DNA of 64,000 nucleotides. Source: Angelakisella massiliensis (GTDB lineage: Bacteria; Bacillota; Clostridia; Oscillospirales; Ruminococcaceae). Under the pieces are notes generated by a model. It searched no databases. It was not told the origin of the DNA and was given only the letters and a program-made list of their open reading frames with translations. Location: NCBI RefSeq assembly GCF_900104675.1, contig NZ_LT629945.1:744046-808045 (forward strand), given 5' to 3'. Below, one piece after another: positions 1 through 8,408 of the stretch (positions are counted from its first letter, which is position 1; the number at the start of each line of letters is the position of its first letter). Both the position numbers and the translations under genes were made by a program.

Positions 1-173
1 TGCAAAATCCGGGAAATGGTGCTGACGCTCAGCCCGGTGATATTGGAGAAATCGGTCAGGCTCAGGGTGAGATGTTCCTCATCAAAGCAGTTGAGAAGCT
101 CCAGTCCCCTGGCCAGGGAACGGATGGAAGCGTCCTTTTCTTCCGAGGCGCCAACAGGATTTTTCTTGGTCAA
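1..173 (-). CDS. IclR-family transcriptional regulator, N-terminal part (cut by window edge)
   Basis: The reverse strand from 173 down encodes a 57-residue fragment that runs off the window start. It reads as a winged helix-turn-helix: the stretch ASIRSLARGLELLNCF followed by LSLTDFSNITGLSVSTISRIL is typical of the IclR N-terminal domain. The start is taken as TTG at 173, because AAAGGAGAG lies 7 nt upstream and no ATG or GTG is in frame above it. IclR proteins usually bind a small metabolite through a C-terminal GAF-like domain, which lies outside the window. It is downstream of and codirectional with the alcohol dehydrogenase operon, separated from it by a terminator, so it is probably a separate unit. 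The family call rests on the HTH alone. Confidence 0.75.
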   Translation of the reverse strand, partial: MTKKNPVGASEEKDASIRSLARGLELLNCFDEEHLTLSLTDFSNITGLSVSTISRIL

Positions 174-684
174 GAGGGTTCTCTCCTTTCAGATGTTTTT
201 CCACTGTGCGGAAATCCTCCGCGGTCCCACCGTCCCGCTCTCCATCTGAAAAGTCACCGGCGGGACACTGTAATCACTGCCTGATTATAGCACGAAATCA
301 CTTCCCCCGGCAAATATTTTCCTTTTGTCACCGCGCCCAGAGAGGCTTTTTCCGCCCATCCAAGAGGGAAAGCATGGCATATTCCAAAGGCCCACAGCGC
401 TGACAAAAAGTTCCCCTCCTCCAGGCAAAGCGGAGCGTCCCGTGAAAGGATCTCCTCTTCCGGCAAGGTGATCCCAGCTCAGTGGCAAAGAAATCGGCAG
501 CAAAAACATTTTTGTTTGAAAGGCAGATAAAAGATTGCCTCTGACCCTGGCTGGAAGCTTTAAAATAGGGAGCAAACAAAAAGAAACGCCCCAATGCCTG
601 ATGCATCAGGGCGTCCTCTGCGCTTATATGTCACTAAAGTACTGTATCAGGGCCGGAGCTTTCTTCAGCGCCTCTCATCAGATT
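174..684. other. intergenic stretch
   Basis: No supported gene. It contains the terminator of the 6.9-0.7 kb operon (574-614) and presumably the promoter of the IclR gene. Open frames here on both strands have no ribosome binding sites or recognisable protein character. Confidence 0.6.
574..614 (-). terminator. intrinsic terminator after the alcohol dehydrogenase gene
   Basis: On the minus strand ACGCCC pairs with GGGGCGT around a loop, followed by TTTCTTTTTG. This is a standard Rho-independent terminator about 70 nt beyond the stop codon. Confidence 0.75.
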
Positions 685-1848
685 TCAGAAGCAGGCCCGG
701 TAGATGGCCAGCACGTCTTCCTTTGCCAGCGGCTTATAGGCACTGCCCAGGGTCCTGGCCGCTTTTTCCGCCATGATCTCCAGCTTATCCTCTGTAATAC
801 CCACTTCCCGCAAAGCAGCGGCAATCTTCAGCTCTTTTGTAAAGAACTGCTGGGTTCTGTCAATGGCCTCACGGGCCATTGCGTACCGGTCATCGCTCAT
901 GGGGATATTCCAGACATTAAACGCGTATTCCGCGAATTTGTCCACACTGGAGTCATCCAGCACATACCGCATCCATGCCGGCGTCAGGATCGCCAGGCCC
1001 ACCCCGTGGGTGATGTCAAAATAGGCGCTCAGCTCATGCTCCATGCTGTGTACGCTCCAGGGTGTGCCTTTGCCCAAAGAGAGCAAGCCGTTGATGGCCA
1101 GACTGGAGGTCCACATCAGATTGGCTCTGGTCTCATAATTGGCGGGATCATTGCAGGCAATGGGTCCATACTGGATACAGGTTTTCAGCAGCGCTTCCGC
1201 CATACGGTCCTGCAATCCGGCAGTGCCCACCCGGCTGAAATAGGTTTCCAGAATATGGGACATGATATCGGCTGTGCCCGCCGCCGTCTGGTATGCTGAA
1301 ACGGTATAGGTATAAGTGGGGTCCAGAATGGAGGCCTTGGGCCGGGCATCAGGATGGGTGATCACCAGCTTATCATTGGTGTCCATGTTGGAGATAACGG
1401 CTCCGCAGTCCATCTCTGAGCCGGTGGCCGCCAGGGTCAGGACAGAAAATACCGGCAGCACCTTGGTGATGGGCGCTTTTTTCAGCACCAGGTCCCAGGC
1501 GTCGCCGTCATAGGCAGCCGCTTCGGCAATGGCCTTGGAGCAGTCGATGGTGCTGCCGCCGCCTACAGCTACCACACCCTCCAGACCATGTTCCCGGCAA
1601 AGACGTGCTCCGGCATTGACAGATGTGATGCGGGGATTGGGCTCCACCCCCGGCAGCTCCTGCCACTGGATGCCGTTTTCCCGAAACAGCCGGGTGACTG
1701 TATCATACAAGCCGCTTTTTTTGATGCTGCCGCCGCCATACACCAGCAGCACCTTTTGAGCATAGGGCTTGATGGCCTCCGGCAGATGAACGATCTGTCC
1801 TTCTCCAAAGTAAATCTTTGTGCCGATGTCATACAAAAAATTCTTCAT
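685..1848 (-). CDS. iron-containing alcohol dehydrogenase
   Basis: A 387-residue group III (Fe-dependent) alcohol dehydrogenase of the butanol dehydrogenase type, which interconverts an alcohol and an aldehyde or ketone with NAD(P)H. The nucleotide-binding GGGST-ID motif lies near residues 97-102. The predicted metal ligands are present: D194 and H198 in TADIMSH, H267 in VHSMEH and H281 in ITHGVG. Length fits the family (about 380-390). It is the last gene of a minus-strand operon headed by the GlpA-like dehydrogenase, although a 237-bp gap with a long hairpin separates it from the flavoenzyme before it. In this setting it may handle the alcohol or aldehyde released from the operon's substrate; that role is inference, since substrate range cannot be read from the motifs. 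Confidence 0.92.
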   Translation of the reverse strand: MKNFLYDIGTKIYFGEGQIVHLPEAIKPYAQKVLLVYGGGSIKKSGLYDTVTRLFRENGIQWQELPGVEPNPRITSVNAGARLCREHGLEGVVAVGGGSTIDCSKAIAEAAAYDGDAWDLVLKKAPITKVLPVFSVLTLAATGSEMDCGAVISNMDTNDKLVITHPDARPKASILDPTYTYTVSAYQTAAGTADIMSHILETYFSRVGTAGLQDRMAEALLKTCIQYGPIACNDPANYETRANLMWTSSLAINGLLSLGKGTPWSVHSMEHELSAYFDITHGVGLAILTPAWMRYVLDDSSVDKFAEYAFNVWNIPMSDDRYAMAREAIDRTQQFFTKELKIAAALREVGITEDKLEIMAEKAARTLGSAYKPLAKEDVLAIYRACF

Positions 1849-1951
1849 ATCGTCCCTGTCCTTTCCTGTTTACGCATACCTTTTCCCTGGGCGCGGACAA
1901 CTCCTGCCTCCCAAAAAATCATCCTTTTCCTCCCGCCCTTTACAGGACAAC

Positions 1952-1999
1952 ACGCACCCTATTTGTTAACAGCCTTTGGGAATAACAAACAGGGTGCGC
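1952..1999 (-). other. long hairpin between flavoenzyme and alcohol dehydrogenase genes
   Basis: CGCACCCT-TTTGTTA pairs almost perfectly with TAACAAA-AGGGTGCG over about 16 bp, with no uridine run on the minus strand. It may be a partial terminator or an mRNA-stabilising stem that lowers alcohol dehydrogenase expression relative to the upstream genes. Confidence 0.5.
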
Positions 2000-2085
2000 T
2001 TGGCAATATGATGGCAATGGGGCCAGAGAAAATTCAGTTACAAGGGTGTTTGAGAGGATGGGAGGAATCGCGCCGGCAAAAGCGC

Positions 2086-3510
2086 TTAATCTACAAACAG
2101 TACGCCTTTGTTCATGATCTTTTCAGGGTCCACCGCGTTTTTGATGATATTCATCAGCCGGTAGGAGCTGCCGTGCTCCTGGGGCATCCATTGGGTGCGG
2201 TATTTTCCGCTGCCGTGATGATGGGCGATGCTTCCGCCAAAGCGGAGGGTCTCTTCCATAATGACGGAAACCAGCTTCATATAATCCTCACGGACCGTCT
2301 TTACATCATCCTTGGCAATAAAGCCGAAGGTGAAGTAAATATTGGTACCCTGAACATAGCTGTGGGAGGAATGTCCGCCGATAAAGGCCAGATTTTCCAT
2401 CTCCTGAGGCATCCGGGTCACCACAGCGTCATAGATCTTGCCAATGGCGGACCAGTTGGCGGAGATCTCGCAGGTATCGGCCACCAGATGGAGACGATAT
2501 CTTTCGTCGCTGTCCAGGGTCTGGCAGACATCATTGCGATGGATCAGCCAATGTTCCACAGGCTTGCGGCCCATGGGAATGACCTCATATTTGGATACGA
2601 TCTCTTCCACCGCTTCACCGATGGCTTTGGTGATGGAGGCCGGGCCTTCCGCCAGCAACAGCAGCAGGGAGTAGCCTTCCGGGCAGATGCCGCCGAACAG
2701 CCGCTCCACCTCCTGAGGATCGTGGAGGCGCACCACAGCGGGTTTGTAGCCTTTGACCATGATCTCCCGGATCAGATCCAGGCCGTTCTGCATCCCCTTG
2801 ACGCCGTAAGCGCCCATCCATCTGGTTTCGGGGGTGTAGGGGAACAGCTTGAGGGTCCCCTCAGTTACCACACCGAAGGAGCCTCCCCCGCCGATGAAGA
2901 TATGCCGCAGATCCGGTCCTACAGAGCGGCGGGGGACATTCTTGATGCGGGTGATCTCTCCCTCAGGGAGAAAGGCTTCCAAGCCCCCCACCAGATCTTC
3001 AATTCCGCCGTAAAGGGGGGAAAACTGTCCGATGCTCCGGGTGGATACCAGACCGCCCACCTGAGCCATGGGGAGGGATTGGGGGAAATGACCGGTGGTA
3101 TAGCCCTTTTCATTCATCTGCTTTTCCAGCGCCTCCAGGGGCATACCGCACTCGGCCCGCACCAGCATATCGGTGGGGTTGAATTCCAGCAGGCGGTTCA
3201 TCTCCGACAGGTCCAGAATGACGCCGCCTTCCACCGGCTCCAGTCCCAATGTGACGCAGGAACCGCCGGTACGGGGGACAACATCCACTTTGTTTTGGTG
3301 GAGGAAGGCCATCACGTCAGCAGCCTGCTGTGTGCTTTTGGCTTTGACCACACAGGCGGCGCGGTTGACAAAATACTTGCCGTCACATCTTTCATATCTT
3401 CTGAAGCCGATATAATCCTTGGCGGCTTCCAGCAGAGAGCTTTCGTTTGTCAGCACCTGCTCCTCGCCCACAATGGCGCGCAAACCGCTGATGATCTGTT
3501 CTTTTTCCAT
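2086..3510 (-). CDS. FAD-binding oxidase resembling alkyl-DHAP synthase (AgpS type), copy 1
   Basis: A 474-residue flavoprotein of the vanillyl-alcohol-oxidase/GlcD superfamily, with an N-terminal FAD-binding domain (PRTGGSCVTLG, and later GGGGSFGVVTEGTLKLF) and a C-terminal FAD-oxidase domain. The C-terminal part matches alkylglycerone-phosphate synthase better than lactate or glycolate dehydrogenases. It carries a triple histidine, HHHGSGKYR, at residues 430-438, just before a VDPEKIMNKG ending. In the AgpS family this histidine loop is part of the active site that exchanges an acyl for an alkyl group on DHAP. The start is ATG 3510, with GGAGGAAG 8 nt upstream; an upstream extension has no ribosome site. 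It follows the DUF1667 gene by 32 bp, so it is cotranscribed with the GlpA-like dehydrogenase. Actual substrate unknown; a related oxidative flavoenzyme is the alternative. Confidence 0.8.
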   Translation of the reverse strand: MEKEQIISGLRAIVGEEQVLTNESSLLEAAKDYIGFRRYERCDGKYFVNRAACVVKAKSTQQAADVMAFLHQNKVDVVPRTGGSCVTLGLEPVEGGVILDLSEMNRLLEFNPTDMLVRAECGMPLEALEKQMNEKGYTTGHFPQSLPMAQVGGLVSTRSIGQFSPLYGGIEDLVGGLEAFLPEGEITRIKNVPRRSVGPDLRHIFIGGGGSFGVVTEGTLKLFPYTPETRWMGAYGVKGMQNGLDLIREIMVKGYKPAVVRLHDPQEVERLFGGICPEGYSLLLLLAEGPASITKAIGEAVEEIVSKYEVIPMGRKPVEHWLIHRNDVCQTLDSDERYRLHLVADTCEISANWSAIGKIYDAVVTRMPQEMENLAFIGGHSSHSYVQGTNIYFTFGFIAKDDVKTVREDYMKLVSVIMEETLRFGGSIAHHHGSGKYRTQWMPQEHGSSYRLMNIIKNAVDPEKIMNKGVLFVD

Positions 3511-3542
3511 GTTAAAACCTTCCTCCGTTTCTATTCCGGCTG

Positions 3543-3899
3543 TCAGCCGATGCTTCGTGCCGCTACCACATCCACACCGGTACCGCAGATGTTCTTGACG
3601 ATCACATCGCCGCATTTGACCGGGGCGGACACCTCTACTGTGTACAGCTCACCAATGCATTGGTTCAGCAGCCGTTTGGGCACCTCGGCGGTGGAGATGA
3701 CCGGCAGACGATTGATATTCGCCCCATGAAGGACCACTGTAGTGGTGAGCATCCGCACCGGTTCGGTATGCTCGGCAATGGCGTGGCGTTCGCCCCGCTT
3801 ACAAACGTTTCCGCTGACTTTCAGCCCGTCGGCTGTTTCCTCCACCGTAATGCGGCAGCTGACCGGGCACACGATGCAGGTATATTCCGCTTTTGACAT
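3543..3899 (-). CDS. DUF1667 cysteine-rich protein
   Basis: A 118-residue protein with an N-terminal CIVCPVSC cluster (C8, C11, C15) and a further C33, plausibly an iron-sulfur or zinc site. DUF1667 proteins are found in Firmicutes and Thermotogae in a three-gene set with a GlpA-like dehydrogenase and a second FAD/NAD oxidoreductase, exactly as here. They are thought to be a small electron-transfer or structural subunit. The gene starts 3 bp after the stop of the 415-aa oxidoreductase, so translation is probably coupled. The function of the isolated protein is not established. Confidence 0.88.
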   Translation of the reverse strand: MSKAEYTCIVCPVSCRITVEETADGLKVSGNVCKRGERHAIAEHTEPVRMLTTTVVLHGANINRLPVISTAEVPKRLLNQCIGELYTVEVSAPVKCGDVIVKNICGTGVDVVAARSIG

Positions 3900-3902
3900 C
3901 TC

Positions 3903-5150
3903 TTACCCCTCCTCCACGCTGAAATAAATCTCCTGCTGCGGCGCTACCTTCACGGTACACTCCAGCATCTCCGGAGGCACCATGGCCTGATGCCGCTTGT
4001 TGCAGATGACAGTCTCACCGCACTTGCCCACCAGGCGGGCATTTTTGTACGGGGCGGTGACACGCATAAAGAAGGTCAGATCTTCATCGGCAGACAGCTC
4101 CACCCGCTGGGGAACAATGAAATTGATCCGGTCGGAGTGGGTGACGGTGCGATACTGGGGATGCTCCGGCAGCTTGCCTGCCAGATACTTTGCGGCGCCT
4201 CTGGCGGCAATCTCGCCGGAGAGGGAAACATAGTCCACCAGATCGAACACCACCGAGACATTGCCGGCGGCGAAGATGCCGGGACAGCTGGTCATGAAGT
4301 TGTTGTCCAGCAGAGGAGCCCGGGTCTTGCGGTCCATCTCCAGGTGGGCCTGGCGGGACAGCTCGTTCTCCGGAATCAAGCCTACGGCCAGTACCAGCAG
4401 GTCGCAGTCGATCACTTCCTCGGTGCCGGGGATCACATTGCGCTTTTCATCCACCTTGGCCACCGTTACCCGCTCTACCCGCTCCTTGCCTTCGATGCGG
4501 GTGACAGTGGTGGACAGATGGAGGGGAATACCATAGTCATCCAGACACTGAACAATATTCCGGGTCAGGCCGCCGGGATTGGGCATCACTTCGTAAACGC
4601 CCTTGACCTTGATCCCTTCCAGGGTCATGCGGCGGGCCATGATCAGGCCGATATCGCCGCTGCCCAGAATGACGGCGTTTTTGCCGGGCAGATAGCCCTC
4701 CATATTGATATACCGCTGGGCCGCGCCCGCTGTCATCACACCGGCGGGGCGGGTGCCGTAAATAAGAACCTGGCTGGCGGTACGTTCCCGGCAGCCCATG
4801 GCCAGAATGATGGCTCCGCACTGGATGCGCATCATGCCGTCAGTGGGATTGCAGGCGTAAATGACCTTCTCATCGGTCATGTCGATGACGATGGTATCCA
4901 GCTTCACCTCAATGCCGCTGCCGTCCAGCTGGTCGATAAACCGTTGGGCATACTGGCCGCCGGACAAACGGGCGTTAAACCGATGCAGACCAAAACCATC
5001 ATGGATACACTGCTGGAGGATACCGCCCAGGGAAGTATCCCGCTCCAGCAGCAAAACCTTTTCAATGCCCTGCTTCCGGGCTTCCAGCGCCGCAGCCAGA
5101 CCGGCGGGACCGCCGCCGATGACCGCTACATCAACCTGAAACTCTTTCAT
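3903..5150 (-). CDS. FAD/NAD(P)-dependent oxidoreductase, second subunit of GlpA-like dehydrogenase
   Basis: A 415-residue pyridine-nucleotide-disulfide-type flavoprotein. The dinucleotide site GGGPAG is at residues 12-17; a second Rossmann segment (VILGSGDIGLIMARR) lies mid-protein and an FAD-anchoring segment (CPGIFAAGNVS) later. Proteins of this class accompany GlpA-like glycerol-3-phosphate dehydrogenases and DUF1667 in anaerobes, probably passing electrons from the substrate flavin toward an acceptor. Its ATG overlaps the TGA of the upstream gene (5147-5150), which shows tight translational coupling. The substrate is not indicated by the sequence; its partner carries the substrate-binding DAO-type domain. 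Confidence 0.88.
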   Translation of the reverse strand: MKEFQVDVAVIGGGPAGLAAALEARKQGIEKVLLLERDTSLGGILQQCIHDGFGLHRFNARLSGGQYAQRFIDQLDGSGIEVKLDTIVIDMTDEKVIYACNPTDGMMRIQCGAIILAMGCRERTASQVLIYGTRPAGVMTAGAAQRYINMEGYLPGKNAVILGSGDIGLIMARRMTLEGIKVKGVYEVMPNPGGLTRNIVQCLDDYGIPLHLSTTVTRIEGKERVERVTVAKVDEKRNVIPGTEEVIDCDLLVLAVGLIPENELSRQAHLEMDRKTRAPLLDNNFMTSCPGIFAAGNVSVVFDLVDYVSLSGEIAARGAAKYLAGKLPEHPQYRTVTHSDRINFIVPQRVELSADEDLTFFMRVTAPYKNARLVGKCGETVICNKRHQAMVPPEMLECTVKVAPQQEIYFSVEEG

Positions 5151-6919
5151 TTGTCCGCACCTCCCTCATTGACCTTCGAGCGGCTTTCACAGAGCAGCAC
5201 ATTGCTGCCCTCCCCTTTCAGGGTGATCTCGGTGGGATCTTTGCCCAGTTCCCGAGCCAGGATCTCCAGCACACGAGGCTGGCAGAAGCCGCCCTGGCAG
5301 CGTCCCATACCGGCTCTGGTACGGCGTTTGATGGCGTCGATGCTGCCGGGAACAATGGGAGAATGGATGGCATCCAGAATCTCGCCTTCGGTGATCTGCT
5401 CACAGCGGCAGATGATCCTGCCGTAACGGGGATCCCGGCGGATCAGCTCATCCCGCTGCTCGTTGGTCATATGGCGGAACTCCACCCTCCGTTTGCGGAT
5501 GGGGTTGAAGTTCATGTTCACGCTGGGGAAAGCGTCATGCTCCTGCAGGTCCCCAAGCAGAATACCGCAGGCCATTTCGGCTACGGCGGGGGCGGAAGCC
5601 AGACCAGGGGACTGGATGGCGCCCACGTTGATAAAGCCGTGGGTCTTGTCGGACATCTCAATGACAAAATCTTCCTTGAAGTCCGCCGGACGGGAGCCTG
5701 CGAAGATCTTGATGATATCGCCGGTGCCCACATAGGGGTTGCTGTTGCGGCTCATGGCATAGCGGAGATCCTCTGCGGTGGTCTCCACATCTTCCTTATC
5801 TGGAACTTCTGTGGCGCTGGGGCCAAGAAGAATATTAAACTCGGGAGTACGGCACATACCGCCGCCCTTGGATTCCACGTTCTTTTTCAGCACCACTTCA
5901 TTGCCGGTGGCAAAGCCGGCCAGAGCATTGTAGAGGGGCGGAGCGCTCTTATCCAGAATGGCGATGGTACCCTTTCTGGGATGAATGGTGTAGCATCTGT
6001 CTCCGGCCATTTCGGAAATCTCGTCGGCATAAACACCGGCGCAGTTGATGACATACTTGGCGCGGATGATGCCCTGATTGGTGACCACACCGGTGACCTG
6101 GCCGTTTTCGGTCAGCACATCACCCACGGTGCAGTTAAGGCGGAAGTGAACGCCATTTTCCGCGGCGTTCTCCGCCAGCGCCACCACCACGTCATAGGGC
6201 TCCACCAGGCCGAAGGAGGGCAGCCACAAGCCGAGCACCGGCTTGACGCCCGCTTTTTCCATCTCTTCGCCCAGTCTCGGCTCGATCTGAGCGATCTCAT
6301 CCCCACGGACCAGACGCGCGCCGTCCACACCATTGATCACAGCAACGGCGTACATCTTTTCAATTTCGGGGACCAGCTTTTCGCTGGTGACCACCTTGAG
6401 GGAACCGCAGCGCTGCAGCTCAAACCCCAGGTCCTTGGCCCACTGGGTATACATCCGGTTGCCCCGAACGTTCAGCTTCGCTTTCAATGTCCCCGGCTTG
6501 ACCGCATGGCCCGGATGGATGTCGCCGTTGTTGGCCTTGCTGGCGCCCGAGGCCACATCGTCCCCTTTTTCCACCACAACGATCTTCAGGTTGTAACGGG
6601 CCAGCTCTCTGGCAATGCCGCAGCCGCTGACGCCCGCGCCCACAATGACAACGTCGGCGCTGTCCACTTCTCCGATGCGGCGGCCTTCCTCCACCACAGG
6701 GGTGTAGTCCTTTTTGGGGATCTCCACACCCTTGGCGGTCATGTCGCTGACCACATTGCGTACACCGGGGATCTTTGCCACCGCATGACCGATCTGAATG
6801 AGTACCGCCCACGTACTGCATTCACCGGAAAGGGTGACGATGTTTCGTTCATCAATTTGTGCAGTGATGCGCTCGTCAGGAAATTCGCTGCGCAACAGCG
6901 CGTTGATCGCTTCAATCAA
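5147..6919 (-). CDS. GlpA-like FAD dehydrogenase with N-terminal BON domain and C-terminal [2Fe-2S] domain
   Basis: A 590-residue protein with three parts. Residues 1 to about 62 look like a BON domain (VTLSGECSTW, then IPGVRNVVSDM). Residues about 88-460 form a DAO-type FAD oxidoreductase with GAGVSG at 94-99 and a VVEKGDDVASGAS segment, as in anaerobic glycerol-3-phosphate dehydrogenase. The C-terminal part has a BFD-like [2Fe-2S] site with C504, C506, C541 and C546. The family oxidises glycerol-3-phosphate or a relative to the keto form. It is the first gene of the minus operon, about 85 nt below a TTGACA promoter, and overlaps the next gene by 4 bp. The BON domain is unusual for this family. 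True glycerol-3-phosphate as substrate is possible, but the AgpS-like neighbour suggests a derivative. Confidence 0.88.
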   Translation of the reverse strand: MIEAINALLRSEFPDERITAQIDERNIVTLSGECSTWAVLIQIGHAVAKIPGVRNVVSDMTAKGVEIPKKDYTPVVEEGRRIGEVDSADVVIVGAGVSGCGIARELARYNLKIVVVEKGDDVASGASKANNGDIHPGHAVKPGTLKAKLNVRGNRMYTQWAKDLGFELQRCGSLKVVTSEKLVPEIEKMYAVAVINGVDGARLVRGDEIAQIEPRLGEEMEKAGVKPVLGLWLPSFGLVEPYDVVVALAENAAENGVHFRLNCTVGDVLTENGQVTGVVTNQGIIRAKYVINCAGVYADEISEMAGDRCYTIHPRKGTIAILDKSAPPLYNALAGFATGNEVVLKKNVESKGGGMCRTPEFNILLGPSATEVPDKEDVETTAEDLRYAMSRNSNPYVGTGDIIKIFAGSRPADFKEDFVIEMSDKTHGFINVGAIQSPGLASAPAVAEMACGILLGDLQEHDAFPSVNMNFNPIRKRRVEFRHMTNEQRDELIRRDPRYGRIICRCEQITEGEILDAIHSPIVPGSIDAIKRRTRAGMGRCQGGFCQPRVLEILARELGKDPTEITLKGEGSNVLLCESRSKVNEGGADK

Positions 6920-7005
6920 AGTAGCTTCCTCCTTGCAACGCAGATTCTCTCACAGCCCTCACATCAAATATACGAAAAAACATATATTGCGAAACTATCA
7001 TTTTA

Positions 7006-7033
7006 AGTGTACCAATTACTGCTGCTTTGTCAA
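7006..7033 (-). promoter_or_regulatory. sigma-A-type promoter of the GlpA-like operon
   Basis: On the minus strand a perfect TTGACA (7033-7028) is followed after 16 bp by TACACT (7011-7006). Position, about 85 nt above the start codon at 6919, is suitable. The AT-rich segment just downstream (6965-7005) could hold the operator for the divergent regulator. Confidence 0.6.
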
Positions 7034-7130
7034 TAGATTTTACATTATTTTTGTCCTTAAAACTCTATTTTTGTACTCTTTGTTCAGAGATGGCCCGTTT
7101 GCTTGGTCAAATATACAAAATAAATTACAT

Positions 7131-7159
7131 TTGCATATTTCCGCCCAATACGGTATAAT
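7131..7159 (+). promoter_or_regulatory. sigma-A-type promoter of the YhfZ-like regulator gene
   Basis: TTGCAT (7131-7136), a 17-bp spacer and TATAAT (7154-7159), about 50 nt before the start codon at 7210. It faces away from the minus-strand promoter in the same intergenic region. Confidence 0.65.
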
Positions 7160-7209
7160 TTTATTAGTTAGTTTATAAACAAAATCGGGCCAACGATAGG
7201 AACAAAAAG

Positions 7210-8130
7210 ATGGATACAACACTGTATAAAAAAGTCGGAATCGCAACTTTAGGCATCGCACGAGACCTGATCCTGAGCAATGTGGGCGATAAATGCCCCA
7301 CCATCGCGGAATGCACCGAAAAATTCGGCGTTTCCAGAGGAACCATTCAGGAGGCTTTTGCCATTCTGGAATCTTCCGGCAGCGTCGTTACAGAAAAAAG
7401 AGGGAAAAAGGGAGCGATTATCCAAAGCAAGGATGATCAGCTTCTGTACCAGTACGCCCAGCTGGATGCCATTACCGCCTCCATGCCCACACCTCTCAAC
7501 CAATACTTGATGGGGCTGGCTACGGCCATCTGCCGTTCCATGTCAAAGACCACTGTTCCATTCACCTTTGCCTTTATCCAGGGGGCTTACAACCGGGTCA
7601 AAGCTCTGCGGAAAAACAAATATGACATGGTCATCACCTCTTATATGACGGCCAAGAATTTTCTCGCTGAGTACAGTGAGCTGGAAATTGCCATGACCCT
7701 GAACGAATGCCTGTATTCCAAGGAATATGTCATTGTGGTCAACAGTCCCAATGTCACCAGCCTGAAGGACGGCATGACCTTTGGCTTTGATCCCACCTGT
7801 TCCGACCAGCTGGCCATCATCAACAAGCTTTCCTGCGACTATGATTTGAAGCTGATCAAGGTTCCCTACGGCTCATCCCGTTTTGCTCTGGCAAACCACA
7901 CCGTGGATGCCATTGTTTATCGCCGGGAGCAGTGGCTGGAACGCTTTGCTTCCCAGATCACCATCCTGCCTGCCAAGGGCTACAAGGCGGAGATGGATAT
8001 GCCTGTTATTCTGGTCAATAAACAGAACTACGGCATGGATCGCCTGATCCGCAGTTTTCTGGACGAAAAAGAGTGCGCCCAGATACAAAACGCTGTTATT
8101 GACGGCTCCATGGAAATGCAGCTGTATTAA
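7210..8130 (+). CDS. YhfZ-type transcriptional regulator (GntR-like winged helix)
   Basis: A 306-residue regulator. Residues about 10-70 form a GntR-like winged helix (PTIAECTEKFGVSRGTIQEAFAILESSG). The rest resembles the YhfZ C-terminal domain, which has a periplasmic-binding-protein-like fold and is expected to sense a small ligand; the segment VITSYMTAKNFL and the closing DRLIRSFLDEKE fit this. It is transcribed divergently from the GlpA-like operon, so local control of that operon is the natural reading. No RBS of the usual strength is seen before ATG 7210 (only AGGAAC about 12 nt upstream), suggesting low expression. A strong terminator follows. Confidence 0.72.
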   Translation: MDTTLYKKVGIATLGIARDLILSNVGDKCPTIAECTEKFGVSRGTIQEAFAILESSGSVVTEKRGKKGAIIQSKDDQLLYQYAQLDAITASMPTPLNQYLMGLATAICRSMSKTTVPFTFAFIQGAYNRVKALRKNKYDMVITSYMTAKNFLAEYSELEIAMTLNECLYSKEYVIVVNSPNVTSLKDGMTFGFDPTCSDQLAIINKLSCDYDLKLIKVPYGSSRFALANHTVDAIVYRREQWLERFASQITILPAKGYKAEMDMPVILVNKQNYGMDRLIRSFLDEKECAQIQNAVIDGSMEMQLY

Positions 8131-8242
8131 AGGCAGATCATGCCGGGACAAGCTGCGGAGCACTTTTACCGTGTTCTGTATTCTGACTGGCTCGGTAAAA
8201 ACTTTTGGTATATTCTTTATATTATTTTACGTTATGGATACA

Positions 8243-8284
8243 AACGGTCTCCGTCTTATGAAAAGCCGGAGACCGTTTTTTATT
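8243..8284 (+). terminator. intrinsic terminator of the YhfZ-like gene
   Basis: ACGGTCTCCG and CCGGAGACCGT form a stem around an 11-12 nt loop, followed by TTTTTTATTT. It lies about 110 nt after the stop codon, with no gene between it and the convergent flavoenzyme gene. Confidence 0.85.
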
Positions 8285-8408
8285 TGATCGGTTTTGCCGT
8301 ATCCCAACCTGACGGTACAAAACTTCCAGCAGGTTTTAGGCGAACAGCTGCGCCCACCTTCTTTTTTCATTCAGGCAGATTGCAGGATCATCTTTTTGCA
8401 GGGAAAAT

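Noticed and set aside
1588-3729. A 713-codon plus-strand open frame opposite the flavoenzyme gene
   Set aside because: Same shadow effect; the minus-strand flavoenzyme and alcohol dehydrogenase account for the coding signal.
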